The translations under genes and the position numbers were made by a program. Under the pieces are notes generated by a model that was not told the DNA's origin, made no database searches, and saw only the letters and a list, made by a program, of their open reading frames with translations. From Streptomyces sp. NBC_01341 (lineage in GTDB: Bacteria; Actinomycetota; Actinomycetes; Streptomycetales; Streptomycetaceae): DNA of 64,000 nt. Shown here piece after piece: positions 27,032 to 36,099 of the stretch. Position 1 is the first letter of the stretch, and the number at the start of each line of letters is the position of its first letter. The stretch is from NCBI RefSeq assembly GCF_035946055.1, contig NZ_CP108364.1, positions 3,534,001-3,598,000 on the forward strand, in the 5' to 3' direction.

Positions 27032-28291
27032 TCAGGCCCCGGCGAAGTCCGAGGCCGCGGGGAAGGTGACACCGGTGCAGCCCCGGCGCGCGGTGGCGTC
27101 CTCGACGTAGGCCCGGAACAAGGGCTCCAGCCGGTCCCGGACGATGTCGTCGTACGGGAAGGACACCTGCATGAGGTGCAGGGCGGGCCTGCCGCCGCAG
27201 ACCGAGGAGGCCCACAGGACGCCGTCGGCCGATCCCGCCGAAGAGGGAACCACCGGGGTCCGGCCCAGGCCTGCCCGCAGCCCCCTGGTGCCGTCGCCCA
27301 CCAGGGTGTCCATCTGCATCCACAGCGGGCGCAGGGCCAGCACCCTGTCGAGGTCCCTGCCGTCCGGATGGCTCTTCTCGTAGGCCGGCCAGATCCTCGC
27401 GGTCCCCTCCGGGCTCATCGCGAGCAGGCAGGAGTCATGGGCACTCGCCCTCCCGGCCGGTGCGGCGAGCGCCCGGTCGGGCAGCGCGCCCCGCCCGTGG
27501 GCGGCGCTGTGCCGTCCGTACCAGGCGCAGGTACCGCCCGCTTCGGCAGCGGGGACGAGAGCGGTCCTCGGCTCGGGGAACGCCATGGGTACGGCGGGGA
27601 GTTCGGTGCGGCATCCCTTCTCCGCCGCGGCCCGCTGCGCCGCCTGGCGCGCCAGGGCGGTGAGGTCGCGGCGGTCCCCGGACGTGACGGGGCCGTCGTA
27701 CAGGGCCGTGGCCTCGGCCCTGACGGAGGAGATCCCGCCCCCGTCCGCGCAGAGGGCCCTGACCGTCACCGTGCCGGCGTCGTACTCCCCCAGCCCGCCG
27801 TCGCCCAGCGGGTGCGGCAGCGCGTACTGCGCGGCGGCCGTGACGTCGTCCCTGTTCCGGGCGGTGAAGTAGTCGAAGGGTTCGTGCTCGGGATCCACTT
27901 GGTGCTCGTCGGCGTTGGGGTTGGCCGGGTACAGCGTGAGGTCGAGCGAGACGTGCCCGTAGGTCGTCCCCGGATCGCCCACCCGGTAGACGACGCACCC
28001 GCTGTCACTCCGCGCGGTGCTGATGTGGTGGCGGTCGGAGAGCTTCACCCGGCTGACGCCTCCCTTCAGCCCGAGCACCAGGTCGGGGTCGACGAGACCG
28101 CCGCACCCCTCCGCTATGCGCTCACGGCTCTCGGCCCGGTCGCGGAGGTCGAGCACCTCGCTGACGAGCGCCCATACGCTGAGGCCGATCCCCGCCACCG
28201 CGACCAGCACGAACGCCGTGTTCAGTGCTCCTCGCAGACGACCCCGTCCCGCTGGGCCGTCCGCTTCGGCGCGCGTGCCGTCGTCCATCAT
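27032..28291 (-). CDS. single-pass membrane protein with large extracytoplasmic domain, unknown function
   Basis: A 419-residue protein. A cytosolic start is followed by one membrane helix near residues 25-48 and about 370 residues outside the cell. Six or more cysteines (GCGGLVD, SGCVVYR, GGTCAWYG, SSVCGG, RRGCTGV) suggest disulfides. I recognise no catalytic motif. Two similar halves seem possible (each with a Trp/Tyr-Gly-Cys type strand pattern). It lies 39 bases after an M23 peptidase gene on the same strand, so it is likely its operon partner at the cell wall. Confidence 0.7.
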   Translation of the reverse strand: MMDDGTRAEADGPAGRGRLRGALNTAFVLVAVAGIGLSVWALVSEVLDLRDRAESRERIAEGCGGLVDPDLVLGLKGGVSRVKLSDRHHISTARSDSGCVVYRVGDPGTTYGHVSLDLTLYPANPNADEHQVDPEHEPFDYFTARNRDDVTAAAQYALPHPLGDGGLGEYDAGTVTVRALCADGGGISSVRAEATALYDGPVTSGDRRDLTALARQAAQRAAAEKGCRTELPAVPMAFPEPRTALVPAAEAGGTCAWYGRHSAAHGRGALPDRALAAPAGRASAHDSCLLAMSPEGTARIWPAYEKSHPDGRDLDRVLALRPLWMQMDTLVGDGTRGLRAGLGRTPVVPSSAGSADGVLWASSVCGGRPALHLMQVSFPYDDIVRDRLEPLFRAYVEDATARRGCTGVTFPAASDFAGA

Positions 28292-28330
28292 CGACCCCCG
28301 TCGGTTCGGCCTCGTGTGGCGCCCCGCAAG

Positions 28331-29158
28331 TTACCAGTCGCTGCCGACAGCCTCCTCGACCACGAAGGCCTCTCCGCTGGGAGGAACACCGACGCCCCGC
28401 CAGGTGAACGGGATCCCCCGTGCGACGTCGAGGTCGGGGTGGTCCGTCAGCTGGAAGTGCACATGGGGTTCGGTGGAGTTGCCCGAGTTCCCGCAGCGGG
28501 CGATCGGCTGTCCCTCGCGCACGGTGTCGCCCGACTCCACCTGGAGCGAACCGCGGCGCAGATGGGCGTACACGGCGTACACGCCCTCGCCGAGGTCGAG
28601 CACGACGTGGTTCCCGAAGATCCCGCGGGCGCCCGACATGTCGCGCAGCGACGCCTCCACCAGCATCAGATACGCCAGGGCCGGGCCCGAGTTCCGGCTG
28701 AGGTGGTCGCGCCGGCCCCCGCTCGCGTGCACGACGGTGGCGTCCGCGACCGCGAGGACCGGGGCGTCGAAGGCCGGGAAGTCGCTGTTCGGCCGGGCCA
28801 CCGGCCACAGCCACCGGAATGCCGGCCGTCCGCCCGTGGCGGGTTCCGCGACGATGTCGATCGCGTGGGACTGGCCGTAGCCGTGGGTGCCGTGGCTGGG
28901 GACCTTGTCCGCCGGGCTGTTGAGCGCCGTCCAGCGCCCCGTCACCGGCGGCGCGATCTCCACGGCGGACCGGCCGTTCGCCGGGTCCTCACGGCCCCGG
29001 CGCCCCACCAGCAGCCCGATGACGACCGCCAGCGCGGCGGGCACGAAGGCCAGGCCGTAGGGGACCACCGGTTCGGCGAGCACGCTCACCAGCACCAGGG
29101 CGACGAAGACGATCCAGCAGCAGCGGTAGACGATCATCGCGGCTTTGCGTACGGGCAT
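28331..29158 (-). CDS. M23-family (LytM/lysostaphin-type) metallopeptidase, membrane-anchored
   Basis: A 275-residue protein. Two adjacent membrane helices in the first 50 residues are followed by an extracellular peptidase domain. HGYGQSHAIDIV gives the first His and Asp zinc ligands (H-x3-D), YAVYAHLRRG the core strand, and EPHVHFQL the final H-x-H, so all metal ligands are present. GQPIARCGNSGNSTEPH is the standard M23 loop. It probably cuts peptidoglycan cross-bridges or matures wall proteins. It sits between an HTH regulator upstream (74-base gap) and a membrane protein downstream, a likely three-gene operon. Confidence 0.88.
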   Translation of the reverse strand: MPVRKAAMIVYRCCWIVFVALVLVSVLAEPVVPYGLAFVPAALAVVIGLLVGRRGREDPANGRSAVEIAPPVTGRWTALNSPADKVPSHGTHGYGQSHAIDIVAEPATGGRPAFRWLWPVARPNSDFPAFDAPVLAVADATVVHASGGRRDHLSRNSGPALAYLMLVEASLRDMSGARGIFGNHVVLDLGEGVYAVYAHLRRGSLQVESGDTVREGQPIARCGNSGNSTEPHVHFQLTDHPDLDVARGIPFTWRGVGVPPSGEAFVVEEAVGSDW

Positions 29159-29232
29159 GTGGTCCCCCTCGGTCTCGTCCTGCGGATGTCACGCGGTCCC
29201 GTGCCGACGCCTTGCGGCCCCCGGTCAGCGGA

Positions 29233-29757
29233 TCATGGCCGGGCTGCCGTGAGGACCACCAGCAGCGGCACGACCCGGGCGCCCGGCACCTCGTAGCGCC
29301 CCCGCCCCGTCGTGTGCAGCCAGCCGGCGGCGGTGAGCATCCGCAGGTGGTGGTAGACCTGCCCGGTCGTGCCCGTCTGGTCGAGCCCGGCCAGCTCGGC
29401 GGCGGTGCGCCGGCCCGCGAGGATCTCGCGGAGCAGCCGTAGCCGTACGGGATGGCCGAGGGCGGCGAGCGGTTCGGCGGCCTCCGTCCAGTCGGGCCGG
29501 TCCTCGTCGGTGCCCAGGAGGCCTGCGGTGAGCGCGCCGTACTGCCATTCGTAACGCTCACCGGCGGGCAGCCGGACGGCGCCGGTGAACAGCACCCCGC
29601 CGTCGGCGGCGGCGTCCCCGACCAGGCCGAGCTGGTCCTTCAGACCGTCCAACGCCCAGAAGTCGCCGTCGCCCAGTTCCGGCCTGCCGCCGCCCGCCGC
29701 CGACTCCAGCACCGCGAGCCGGCGCTCCAGTTCGGCGACGCGTTCCTCAAGCTCCAC
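29233..29757 (-). CDS. ArsR/PadR-like winged-helix regulator
   Basis: A 174-residue protein. The start is a coiled coil (LEERVAELERRLAVLE), followed by a middle domain. The C-terminal winged helix contains LAALGHPVRLRLLREILAG, then GTTGQVYHHLRMLTAAGW (recognition helix), as in ArsR-type repressors. The GTG at 29757 is preferred over ATG 29787. With the ATG, a 16-base perfect palindrome would lie inside the coding region. With the GTG it falls 12 bases upstream, where an autoregulatory operator belongs. The gene heads a set with an M23 peptidase and a membrane protein. Confidence 0.8.
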   Translation of the reverse strand: MELEERVAELERRLAVLESAAGGGRPELGDGDFWALDGLKDQLGLVGDAAADGGVLFTGAVRLPAGERYEWQYGALTAGLLGTDEDRPDWTEAAEPLAALGHPVRLRLLREILAGRRTAAELAGLDQTGTTGQVYHHLRMLTAAGWLHTTGRGRYEVPGARVVPLLVVLTAARP

Positions 29758-29768
29758 AGAACACAACC

Positions 29769-29784
29769 TTACGTAATTACGTAA
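29769..29784. promoter_or_regulatory. 16-bp perfect palindromic operator
   Basis: The sequence ttacgtaattacgtaa is identical on both strands and lies immediately upstream of the regulator GTG start. It is strikingly AT-rich for this genome. It is most likely the autoregulatory operator of the winged-helix protein. Confidence 0.7.
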
Positions 29785-29811
29785 CATCCATCAACGGTTT
29801 CCGTGAGAACG

Positions 29812-29852
29812 CCGAAAGCCCCCGTCCGGTCGACCCGGACGGGGGCTTTCGG
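29812..29852 (-). terminator. strong hairpin after purL
   Basis: Perfect 18-base arms (ccgaaagcccccgtccgg and its complement) with a 5-base loop lie 13 bases past the purL stop. Confidence 0.88.
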
Positions 29853-29864
29853 CTCAGGCAGAAC

Positions 29865-32114
29865 CTAGGCGAACAGACCCTTCAGAGTCCCCTCGTGCGC
29901 CGTGCGCAGCTCGCTCAGCGGGATGCTGAACTCACCCTGGATCTCGATCTCGTCGCCGTCCACGACACCGATCCGGGCGACGGGAAGACCCCGCGCCCCG
30001 CACATGTCGTTGAAGCGGAGCTCCTCGCTGCGCGGGATCGAGACGACCGCGCGGCCGGCCGACTCCGAGAACAGGAAGGTGAACGCGTCCAGACCGTCGG
30101 GGACGACCAGCCGGGCACCCTTGCCACCCCGCAGGCAGGACTCGGTGACCGCCTGGATCAGGCCGCCGTCGGAGAGGTCGTGCGCCGCGTCGATCATGCC
30201 GTCGCGGGAGGCCGAGATCAGGATCTCGCCGAGCAGCTTCTCGCGGCCCAGGTCGACCTTGGGCGGCATGCCGCCGAGGTGCTGGTGGATGACCTCGGAC
30301 CAGGCCGAACCGCCGAACTCCTCGTGGGTGTCACCCAGGAGGTAGAGCAGCTGCCCCTCCTGCGCGAACGCGACCGGCGTGCGCCGGGTGACGTCGTCGA
30401 TCACGCCGAGCACGGCCACGACCGGCGTCGGGTGGATCGCCGTGTCACCGGTCTGGTTGTAGAGCGACACGTTGCCGCCGGTGACCGGCGTGCCCAGCTC
30501 CAGGCAGCCGTCCGCGAGACCGCGGGTGGCCTCGGCGAACTGCCACATGACGTCCGGGTCCTCGGGCGAACCGAAGTTGAGGCAGTCCGAGATGGCGAGC
30601 GGCTTGGCACCGGACGCGGCGACGTTGCGGTACGACTCGGCCAGCGCGAGCTGGGCGCCCGTGTAGGGGTCCAGCTTGGCGAAGCGGCCGTTGCCGTCGG
30701 TCGCCATGGCCACGCCCAGGTTCGACTCCTCGTCGATCCGGACCATGCCGGCGTCCTCGGGCATCGCGAGCACCGTGTTGCCCTGCACGAAGTGGTCGTA
30801 CTGGTCGGTGATCCAGGACTTGGAGGCCTGGTTCGGGGACGCGACCAGCCGGAGGACCTGCTCGCGCAGCTCGGCGGCGTTCGCCGGGCGGGCGAGCTTG
30901 CCTGCGTCGTCCGCCTGGAGCGCGTCCTGCCACGAAGGCCGGGCGAACGGCCGGTGGTAGGTCGGGCCCTCGTGCGCGACGGACCGCGGGGGTACGTCCA
31001 CGATCTGCTCGCCGTGCCAGAAGATCTCCAGCTGCGAGCCCTCGGTCACCTCACCGATGACGGTGGCGATGACGTCCCACTTCTCGCAGATCTCGAGGAA
31101 GCGGTCCACGTGCTGCGGCTCGACGATCGCGCACATGCGCTCCTGCGACTCGCTCATGAGGATTTCCTCGGGCGAGAGGGAGGAGTCGCGCAGTGGCACG
31201 GTGTCCAGCTCGACGCGCATCCCGCCGGACCCCGCGGAGGCCAGCTCGCTCGTGGCACAGGAGAGCCCGGCGCCGCCGAGGTCCTGGATCCCCGCGACGA
31301 GCTTCTCCTTGAAGATCTCCAGGGTGCACTCGATGAGGAGCTTCTCCTGGAACGGGTCACCGACCTGGACGGCCGGGCGCTTCGCGGGACCGGTCGAGTC
31401 GAAGGTCTCGGAGGCCAGCACCGAGACGCCGCCGATGCCGTCGCCACCGGTGCGGGCACCGTAGAGGATGACCTTGTTGCCGGGGCCGGAGGCCTGGGCG
31501 AGGTGGATGTCCTCGTGCTTCATCACGCCGATGCAGCCGGCGTTGACGAGCGGGTTGCCCTGGTAGCAGGCGTCGAAGACGACCTCGCCGCCGATGTTCG
31601 GCAGGCCGAGGCAGTTGCCGTAACCGCCGATGCCCGCGACGACGCCGGGCAGGACCCGCCGGGTGTCGGGGTGGTCGGCAGCACCGAAGCGCAGCGGGTC
31701 GACGACGGCGACCGGACGGGCGCCCATGGCGAGGATGTCGCGGACGATGCCGCCGACCCCGGTCGCCGCACCCTGGTAGGGCTCGATGTACGAGGGGTGG
31801 TTGTGCGACTCGACCTTGAAGGTGACCGCGTAACCCTGGCCGACGTCGACCACACCGGCGTTCTCGCCGATGCCGACGAGCATCGCGTCGTTCGCGGGGA
31901 CCTTCTCGCCGAACTGCTTGAGGTGGACCTTGCTGCTCTTGTAGGAGCAGTGCTCGGACCACATCACGGAGTACATGGCGAGCTCGGCGCCGGTGGGACG
32001 GCGGCCCAGGATCTCCCGGATGCGGGCGTACTCGTCCTCCTTGAGGCCGAGCTCCTTCCAGGGCTGTCCGGCGTCCGGCGTCTCGGCCGCGTGCTTGACC
32101 GTGTCGAGGCTCAT
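29865..32114 (-). CDS. purL: phosphoribosylformylglycinamidine synthase subunit II
   Basis: A 749-residue small-type PurL (Gram-positive form). It amidates FGAR to FGAM with ATP, using ammonia from PurQ. Seen in the sequence: [22 protein letters not shown] with the catalytic-type His, [15 protein letters not shown], and [11 protein letters not shown] in the repeated AIRS fold. Its ATG overlaps the purQ stop by four bases (ATGA), completing a purS-purQ-purL operon with coupled translation. Confidence 0.97.
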   Translation of the reverse strand: MSLDTVKHAAETPDAGQPWKELGLKEDEYARIREILGRRPTGAELAMYSVMWSEHCSYKSSKVHLKQFGEKVPANDAMLVGIGENAGVVDVGQGYAVTFKVESHNHPSYIEPYQGAATGVGGIVRDILAMGARPVAVVDPLRFGAADHPDTRRVLPGVVAGIGGYGNCLGLPNIGGEVVFDACYQGNPLVNAGCIGVMKHEDIHLAQASGPGNKVILYGARTGGDGIGGVSVLASETFDSTGPAKRPAVQVGDPFQEKLLIECTLEIFKEKLVAGIQDLGGAGLSCATSELASAGSGGMRVELDTVPLRDSSLSPEEILMSESQERMCAIVEPQHVDRFLEICEKWDVIATVIGEVTEGSQLEIFWHGEQIVDVPPRSVAHEGPTYHRPFARPSWQDALQADDAGKLARPANAAELREQVLRLVASPNQASKSWITDQYDHFVQGNTVLAMPEDAGMVRIDEESNLGVAMATDGNGRFAKLDPYTGAQLALAESYRNVAASGAKPLAISDCLNFGSPEDPDVMWQFAEATRGLADGCLELGTPVTGGNVSLYNQTGDTAIHPTPVVAVLGVIDDVTRRTPVAFAQEGQLLYLLGDTHEEFGGSAWSEVIHQHLGGMPPKVDLGREKLLGEILISASRDGMIDAAHDLSDGGLIQAVTESCLRGGKGARLVVPDGLDAFTFLFSESAGRAVVSIPRSEELRFNDMCGARGLPVARIGVVDGDEIEIQGEFSIPLSELRTAHEGTLKGLFA

Positions 32115-32791
32115 GCGTTGACCAGCTTCTTGATGATCGAGGTGAAGAAACCCAGGCCGTCGGTGCGACCGGTGCCGATGAGCGGCTCGACGGCGTGCTC
32201 GGGGTGCGGCATCAGACCGACGATGTTGCCCGCGGCGTTGGTGATGCCCGCGATGTCGCGCAGCGAGCCGTTCGGGTTCACGTCGGCGTAGCGGAAGGCG
32301 ACACGGCCCTCGGCCTCCAGCTCGTCGAGCGTGCGCTCGTCGGCGGTGTACCGGCCGTCCATGTTCTTCAGCGGTACGGAGATCTCCTGGCCCGCCGTGT
32401 AGTCCGAGGTCCAGGCGGTCTCGGCGTTCTCCACCCGCAGCTTCTGGTCGCGGCAGATGAAGTGGAGGTGATTGTTCCGCAGCATCGCGCCGGGGAGCAG
32501 GTGCGCCTCGGTCAGGATCTGGAAGCCGTTGCAGATACCGAGGACCGGCATACCGGCCTTCGCCTGCGCGATGACCGTCTCCATCACGGGCGAGAACCGC
32601 GAGATGGCACCGGCGCGCAGGTAGTCGCCGTAACTGAATCCGCCCGCCAGGATGACGGCGTCGACCTGGTGCAGGTCCTTGTCACGGTGCCAGAGCGATA
32701 CGGGCTCGGCCCCCGCGATCCGGACGGCCCGCAGGCTGTCCTGGTCGTCGAGCGTGCCGGGAAAAGTGACGACTCCGATACGGGTGGTCAC
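32111..32791 (-). CDS. purQ: phosphoribosylformylglycinamidine synthase subunit I (glutaminase)
   Basis: A 226-residue class I glutamine amidotransferase. [10 protein letters not shown] holds the nucleophilic Cys, and [12 protein letters not shown] holds the His-Glu of the triad. [14 protein letters not shown] is the PurQ signature. It supplies ammonia to PurL. GTG 32791 overlaps the purS stop by four bases. Confidence 0.97.
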   Translation of the reverse strand: MTTRIGVVTFPGTLDDQDSLRAVRIAGAEPVSLWHRDKDLHQVDAVILAGGFSYGDYLRAGAISRFSPVMETVIAQAKAGMPVLGICNGFQILTEAHLLPGAMLRNNHLHFICRDQKLRVENAETAWTSDYTAGQEISVPLKNMDGRYTADERTLDELEAEGRVAFRYADVNPNGSLRDIAGITNAAGNIVGLMPHPEHAVEPLIGTGRTDGLGFFTSIIKKLVNA

Positions 32792-33039
32792 TTCTCCTCC
32801 TCCACCTTGACGGTGAAGTCCTCGATGACGGTGTTGGCGAGGAAGGTCTCGGCGATCTCGTGAATACGGGCGAGGGCGGCATCGTCGACCGGCCCCTCGA
32901 CCTCGAGCTCGAAACGCTTTCCCTGACGAACGTCCGCGATTCCGTCGAAGCCGAGACGGGGCAGTGCGCGCTGCACAGCCTGTCCCTGCGGGTCGAGGAT
33001 CTCCGGCTTGAGCATGACGTCGACTACGACGCGTGCCAC
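32788..33039 (-). CDS. purS: phosphoribosylformylglycinamidine synthase subunit PurS
   Basis: An 83-residue PurS with [18 protein letters not shown] and GKRFELEV. It is a small dimer that bridges PurQ and PurL for ammonia transfer. Two GTG codons compete for the start. GTG 33039 is preferred because GGGAG lies six bases upstream of it, whereas for GTG 33045 the same site is nearly touching. It is the first gene of purS-purQ-purL. Confidence 0.94.
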   Translation of the reverse strand: MARVVVDVMLKPEILDPQGQAVQRALPRLGFDGIADVRQGKRFELEVEGPVDDAALARIHEIAETFLANTVIEDFTVKVEEEK

Positions 33040-33426
33040 TGGCACTCCCGGTGGTGTGGTGCGGCTGTGTCTCCGAGGGGTTCCCCAGATCCCCGCGGGT
33101 CCACTCAGCGTACCTGGCCAGAAATTCTACGCGGGTAGATATCGGGTGGCCCGGATCACGCCGCGATATCGGAGCGGTGCAACACACGGAAAAACCTGAG
33201 GAAAAAATCTTCACCCCGATTGCGCGGGGGCGTCACGCGGAAGCAACACGCGGAAGTAATTGGGCGGGCTTCACAATGCACCTCCCACCGCTGTACAAAT
33301 GAATACAGGGAAAGCACGATTGTCCCGGAACAGTCGACACCCGTCGATCCGTATCCGCCCAGCCGCCGGAAGGCCGGCATCAGCGCATGTCAGACGCGAC
33401 GATGCCGCAGGAAAGGACCGATATCC
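33040..33426. promoter_or_regulatory. divergent intergenic region purSQL / lsr2
   Basis: This region must hold promoters for the purS operon (left) and lsr2 (right). It is AT-richer than its surroundings. It includes two copies of gatatcgg near 33139 and 33173, in similar context about 34 bases apart. No pur operator could be assigned with certainty. Confidence 0.45.
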
Positions 33427-33762
33427 GTGGCTCAGCGCGTCGTGGTCACGCTCTCCGACGACATCGACGGGGGAGAAGCGGCGGAAACGGTCACCTTCTC
33501 CCTGGACGGGAAGTCCTACGAGATCGACCTCAATCCCGCCAATGCAAAGAAACTGCGCAAGGCGCTGGCTCCGTACGTGTCGGCCGGCCGAAAGCAGACA
33601 AATACCGGCAAGCGCGGCAAGGCCCCGGTGACCTACCACCACACCTCACTGGCGCCCGACCCCGCCGCCGTGCGCGCCTGGGCCCGCTCGCACCGGATGG
33701 AGGTGCCGGCCCGCGGCCGGATCCCCAAGAAGGTCTACGAGGCGTTCCACGCGGCGAGTTGA
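33427..33762 (+). CDS. lsr2: Lsr2 nucleoid-associated protein
   Basis: A 111-residue H-NS-like protein of actinobacteria. The N-terminal part (VVVTLSDDIDGGEAAETV and SLDGKSYEIDL) forms the oligomerising sheet. The C-terminal DNA-binding part ends with VPARGRIPKKVYEAF, where RGR is the AT-hook-like clamp. It bridges and silences AT-rich, horizontally acquired DNA. That is of interest because a low-GC island lies in this window. GTG 33427 follows GGAAAGGA at a normal distance. Confidence 0.96.
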   Translation: MAQRVVVTLSDDIDGGEAAETVTFSLDGKSYEIDLNPANAKKLRKALAPYVSAGRKQTNTGKRGKAPVTYHHTSLAPDPAAVRAWARSHRMEVPARGRIPKKVYEAFHAAS

Positions 33763-33914
33763 GGGCAGCGCCCGGAATGTTCCATTCCGGTCCGGCGCCC
33801 GCCGCTCCCCGGGGCGACACCTCGGGGAGCCGACTTGCACAACACCCCTGCAGGTCGGCTAGAGTCTGGAGCACGCCGAAGGGCAAGGCCGAAAAGCCGG
33901 GTCCGACGCAGCGT

Positions 33915-33986
33915 GCGGGTGTAGTTCAGTAGTAGAACATCCCCCTTCCAGGGGGAAGGCGCAGTGTGCAATTCCTGTCACCCGCT
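33915..33986 (+). tRNA. tRNA-Gly (anticodon TCC)
   Basis: A 72-base cloverleaf: acceptor GCGGGTG / CACCCGC, anticodon loop CTTCCAG. The T arm is the less usual GTGCAATTCCTGT type. It is the first of three glycine tRNAs within 1 kb. Confidence 0.93.
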
Positions 33987-34065
33987 CTGCACTGCCTTAC
34001 CGGACCACTCAGTGGATCAGGTAGAGTAGTGAACGCTCCACCGGTGAAAGCCGAGTGGCAGCAAT

Positions 34066-34138
34066 GCGGACGTAGCTCAGTTGGTAGAGCGCAACCTTGC
34101 CAAGGTTGAGGTCGCCAGTTCGAACCTGGTCGTCCGCT
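34066..34138 (+). tRNA. tRNA-Gly (anticodon GCC), copy 1
   Basis: A 73-base cloverleaf: acceptor GCGGACG / CGTCCGC, anticodon loop with GCC, T arm CAGTTCGAACCTG. It is identical to the copy at 34826. Confidence 0.95.
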
Positions 34139-34825
34139 CTTGATTCGAAGGCCCCGGTCGATTTCGACCGGGGCCTTCGACGTTTCCGGTTATCGGCGCA
34201 TGACGTGTGTCCTGAGCGGTGATGGCAGCGCGCACGGCCCGGGCACCGGCACGGTTTCCGCCCGGGCATCGGCGTCGTTTTCCGCCTGAGCCCCGGAGCA
34301 GTGATCGGGATCTCGTTTTCCCGTGCCGCCCACGGGGAGGGCTGCGCCCTGCGCGGGACCGGCGGCGCGCGGGAGCCGGCTGCGGGCCGAGCACGGTGTG
34401 AAGGTCGCCACATCGCCGCGGACCGGACTGCCGGACCACCGCACACGTCCATGACGAGGTCACGAACGGTCCGGGGCTCCCGGGCGCACAGGCGTGGACC
34501 CTTCGCCCCGAAGACGGCCTGCGTCCACCGGGCGGCCGGGATCATCCTGACGTGACTGCCGGAAACCGCTCCGTACGAACCGAGTTGGCCGCCGACTCGA
34601 CCCTGCCGGAGTCCCTCGCCGACGGCCCGGGGACCGAGGTGCCGGAGCCCACGGCCGACCGGGTTTCCGCCGCCGGGATCGCGGAGCGCGCGTCCCCGTC
34701 CCGGGACGACGGCGCCCGACCACCTGTCAGCGGCCGTCTCCGGACCCGGCCGGAGCACCGTCGTGCAACGGTGCGTCTCACAGGGGTGAGAGGTTGGGTA
34801 TAGTAAGCACCGCGCTTCGGCGCAC
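34139..34825. other. spacer between identical tRNA-Gly genes
   Basis: This 687-base region holds the tRNA terminator at 34147-34178. Beyond it I find no coding frame with convincing codon use, no protein motif and no repeat. The sequence ahead of the second tRNA (ggtgagaggttgggtatagtaag) looks like a promoter. Confidence 0.5.
34147..34178 (+). terminator. hairpin after first tRNA-Gly(GCC)
   Basis: Arms gaaggccccggtcga / tcgaccggggccttc with a short loop lie eight bases after the tRNA. Confidence 0.8.
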
Positions 34826-34898
34826 GCGGACGTAGCTCAGTTGGTAGAGCGCAACCTTGCCAAGGTTGAGGTCGCCAGTTCGAACCTGGTCGTCCGCT
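34826..34898 (+). tRNA. tRNA-Gly (anticodon GCC), copy 2
   Basis: All 73 bases are identical to the gene at 34066. The same folding applies. Confidence 0.95.
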
Positions 34899-34908
34899 CC
34901 ATGAAAAA

Positions 34909-34941
34909 AGAAGGCCCCGGTCATCGCGACCGAGGCCTTCT
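34909..34941. terminator. hairpin between tRNA-Gly and purC
   Basis: Arms agaaggccccggtc and gaccgaggccttct (one mismatch) lie ten bases from the purC stop and ten from the tRNA, so the hairpin can serve both convergent units. Confidence 0.75.
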
Positions 34942-34950
34942 TCCGTTCCG

Positions 34951-35877
34951 TCAGCGGCCGTCGGCCGCCCAGCTGAGACCGGTGAGAAGCTCGTACGCGT
35001 CCAGGTACTTGGCGCGGGTCGCCTCGACGATCTCCTGCGGAAGCGCCGGCGGCGGCTCCTCGCCGCGGCGGTCCCAGCCGGAGGCCGGAGACGTCAGCCA
35101 GTCCCGCACGAACTGCTTGTCGTACGACGGCTGCGCCCTGCCGGGCTCCCAGCTCTCGGCGGGCCAGAAACGCGACGAGTCCGGGGTCAGCACCTCGTCC
35201 GCCAGGATCAGTTCCTCGCCGCCGTCGGCGCTGGGCGCGAAGCCGAACTCGAACTTCGTGTCGGCCAGGATGATCCCGCGCTCACGCGCGATGTCCCGGG
35301 CCCGCCCGTAGACGTCCAGGGTCGTCCGGCGCAGCACGGCAGCCGTCTCCGCACCGACCTCGCGGGCGACCTCCTCGTACGACACGTTCTCGTCGTGGTC
35401 ACCGACCGCGGCCTTCGTGGCCGGCGTGAAGATCGGCGCCGGGAGCTCGGAGCCGTCGACCAGCCCCTCGGGCAGCGCGAGCCCGCAGACCGTGCGGGTC
35501 GCGTCGTACTCGGTCAGGCCGGAGCCGGTCAGATAACCGCGCGCCACGCACTCGACCTGGACCATCCGCAGCGAACGGCAGATCAGGGTGCGGCCCGCCC
35601 AGTCGTCGGGCGCCCCGGCCGGGAGCTCCGTCGACAGGACGTGGTTGGGGACGAGATCGGCGAGCTGGTCGAACCACCACAGCGACAGCTGCGTCAGGAC
35701 CCGGCCCTTGTCGGGAATCTCGGTGGGCAGGACCCAGTCGTACGCGGAGATACGGTCGCTGGCGACCATGACGAGGTCACCGGCCTCGTTCCGGTACAGG
35801 TCGCGCACCTTGCCGGTGTGCAGGTGGGTGAGCCCCGGCACCTGCACGGGCTCGGGCTTTTCTACGAAACCGGACAC
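34951..35877 (-). CDS. purC: phosphoribosylaminoimidazole-succinocarboxamide synthase (SAICAR synthetase)
   Basis: A 308-residue PurC of the longer (yeast/actinobacterial) type. It joins aspartate to CAIR with ATP. HTGKVRDLY is the phosphate-loop signature, VASDRISAYDWVLP follows, and VECVARGYLTGSG and ADTKFEFG are further conserved segments. GTG 35877 is set by GGAGG seven bases upstream. It is monocistronic here, away from the other pur genes. Confidence 0.96.
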   Translation of the reverse strand: MSGFVEKPEPVQVPGLTHLHTGKVRDLYRNEAGDLVMVASDRISAYDWVLPTEIPDKGRVLTQLSLWWFDQLADLVPNHVLSTELPAGAPDDWAGRTLICRSLRMVQVECVARGYLTGSGLTEYDATRTVCGLALPEGLVDGSELPAPIFTPATKAAVGDHDENVSYEEVAREVGAETAAVLRRTTLDVYGRARDIARERGIILADTKFEFGFAPSADGGEELILADEVLTPDSSRFWPAESWEPGRAQPSYDKQFVRDWLTSPASGWDRRGEEPPPALPQEIVEATRAKYLDAYELLTGLSWAADGR

Positions 35878-36099
35878 GCTGCCTCCGCGTAGGTTGATCC
35901 AGGAGTGGTTCCGATTGTCCCGCATGCGAAGAGGCCGCGCCGACAGGGGTCACCCCCGTGGACGGCGAGCGGTGACGCCCGGGCCTGCGGCGGAAGCCCG
36001 GAACCGACGTAGGGAGCACGCGAACCCGTGTCCCGACGTGCGTCCTCCCGGGCACACGTCCAAGGGCCGTGCCGGTCAGTGGGGCTTGCGCCCTGCCCG

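Noticed and set aside
29895..32291. 798-codon plus-strand frame opposite purL/purQ
   Set aside because: Antisense shadow. No start signal and no recognisable domain.
34009..34758. Minus-strand frame across tRNA-Gly and the spacer
   Set aside because: It includes the tRNA complement (VRTGDLNLGKVAL) and the terminator, so it is not a gene.
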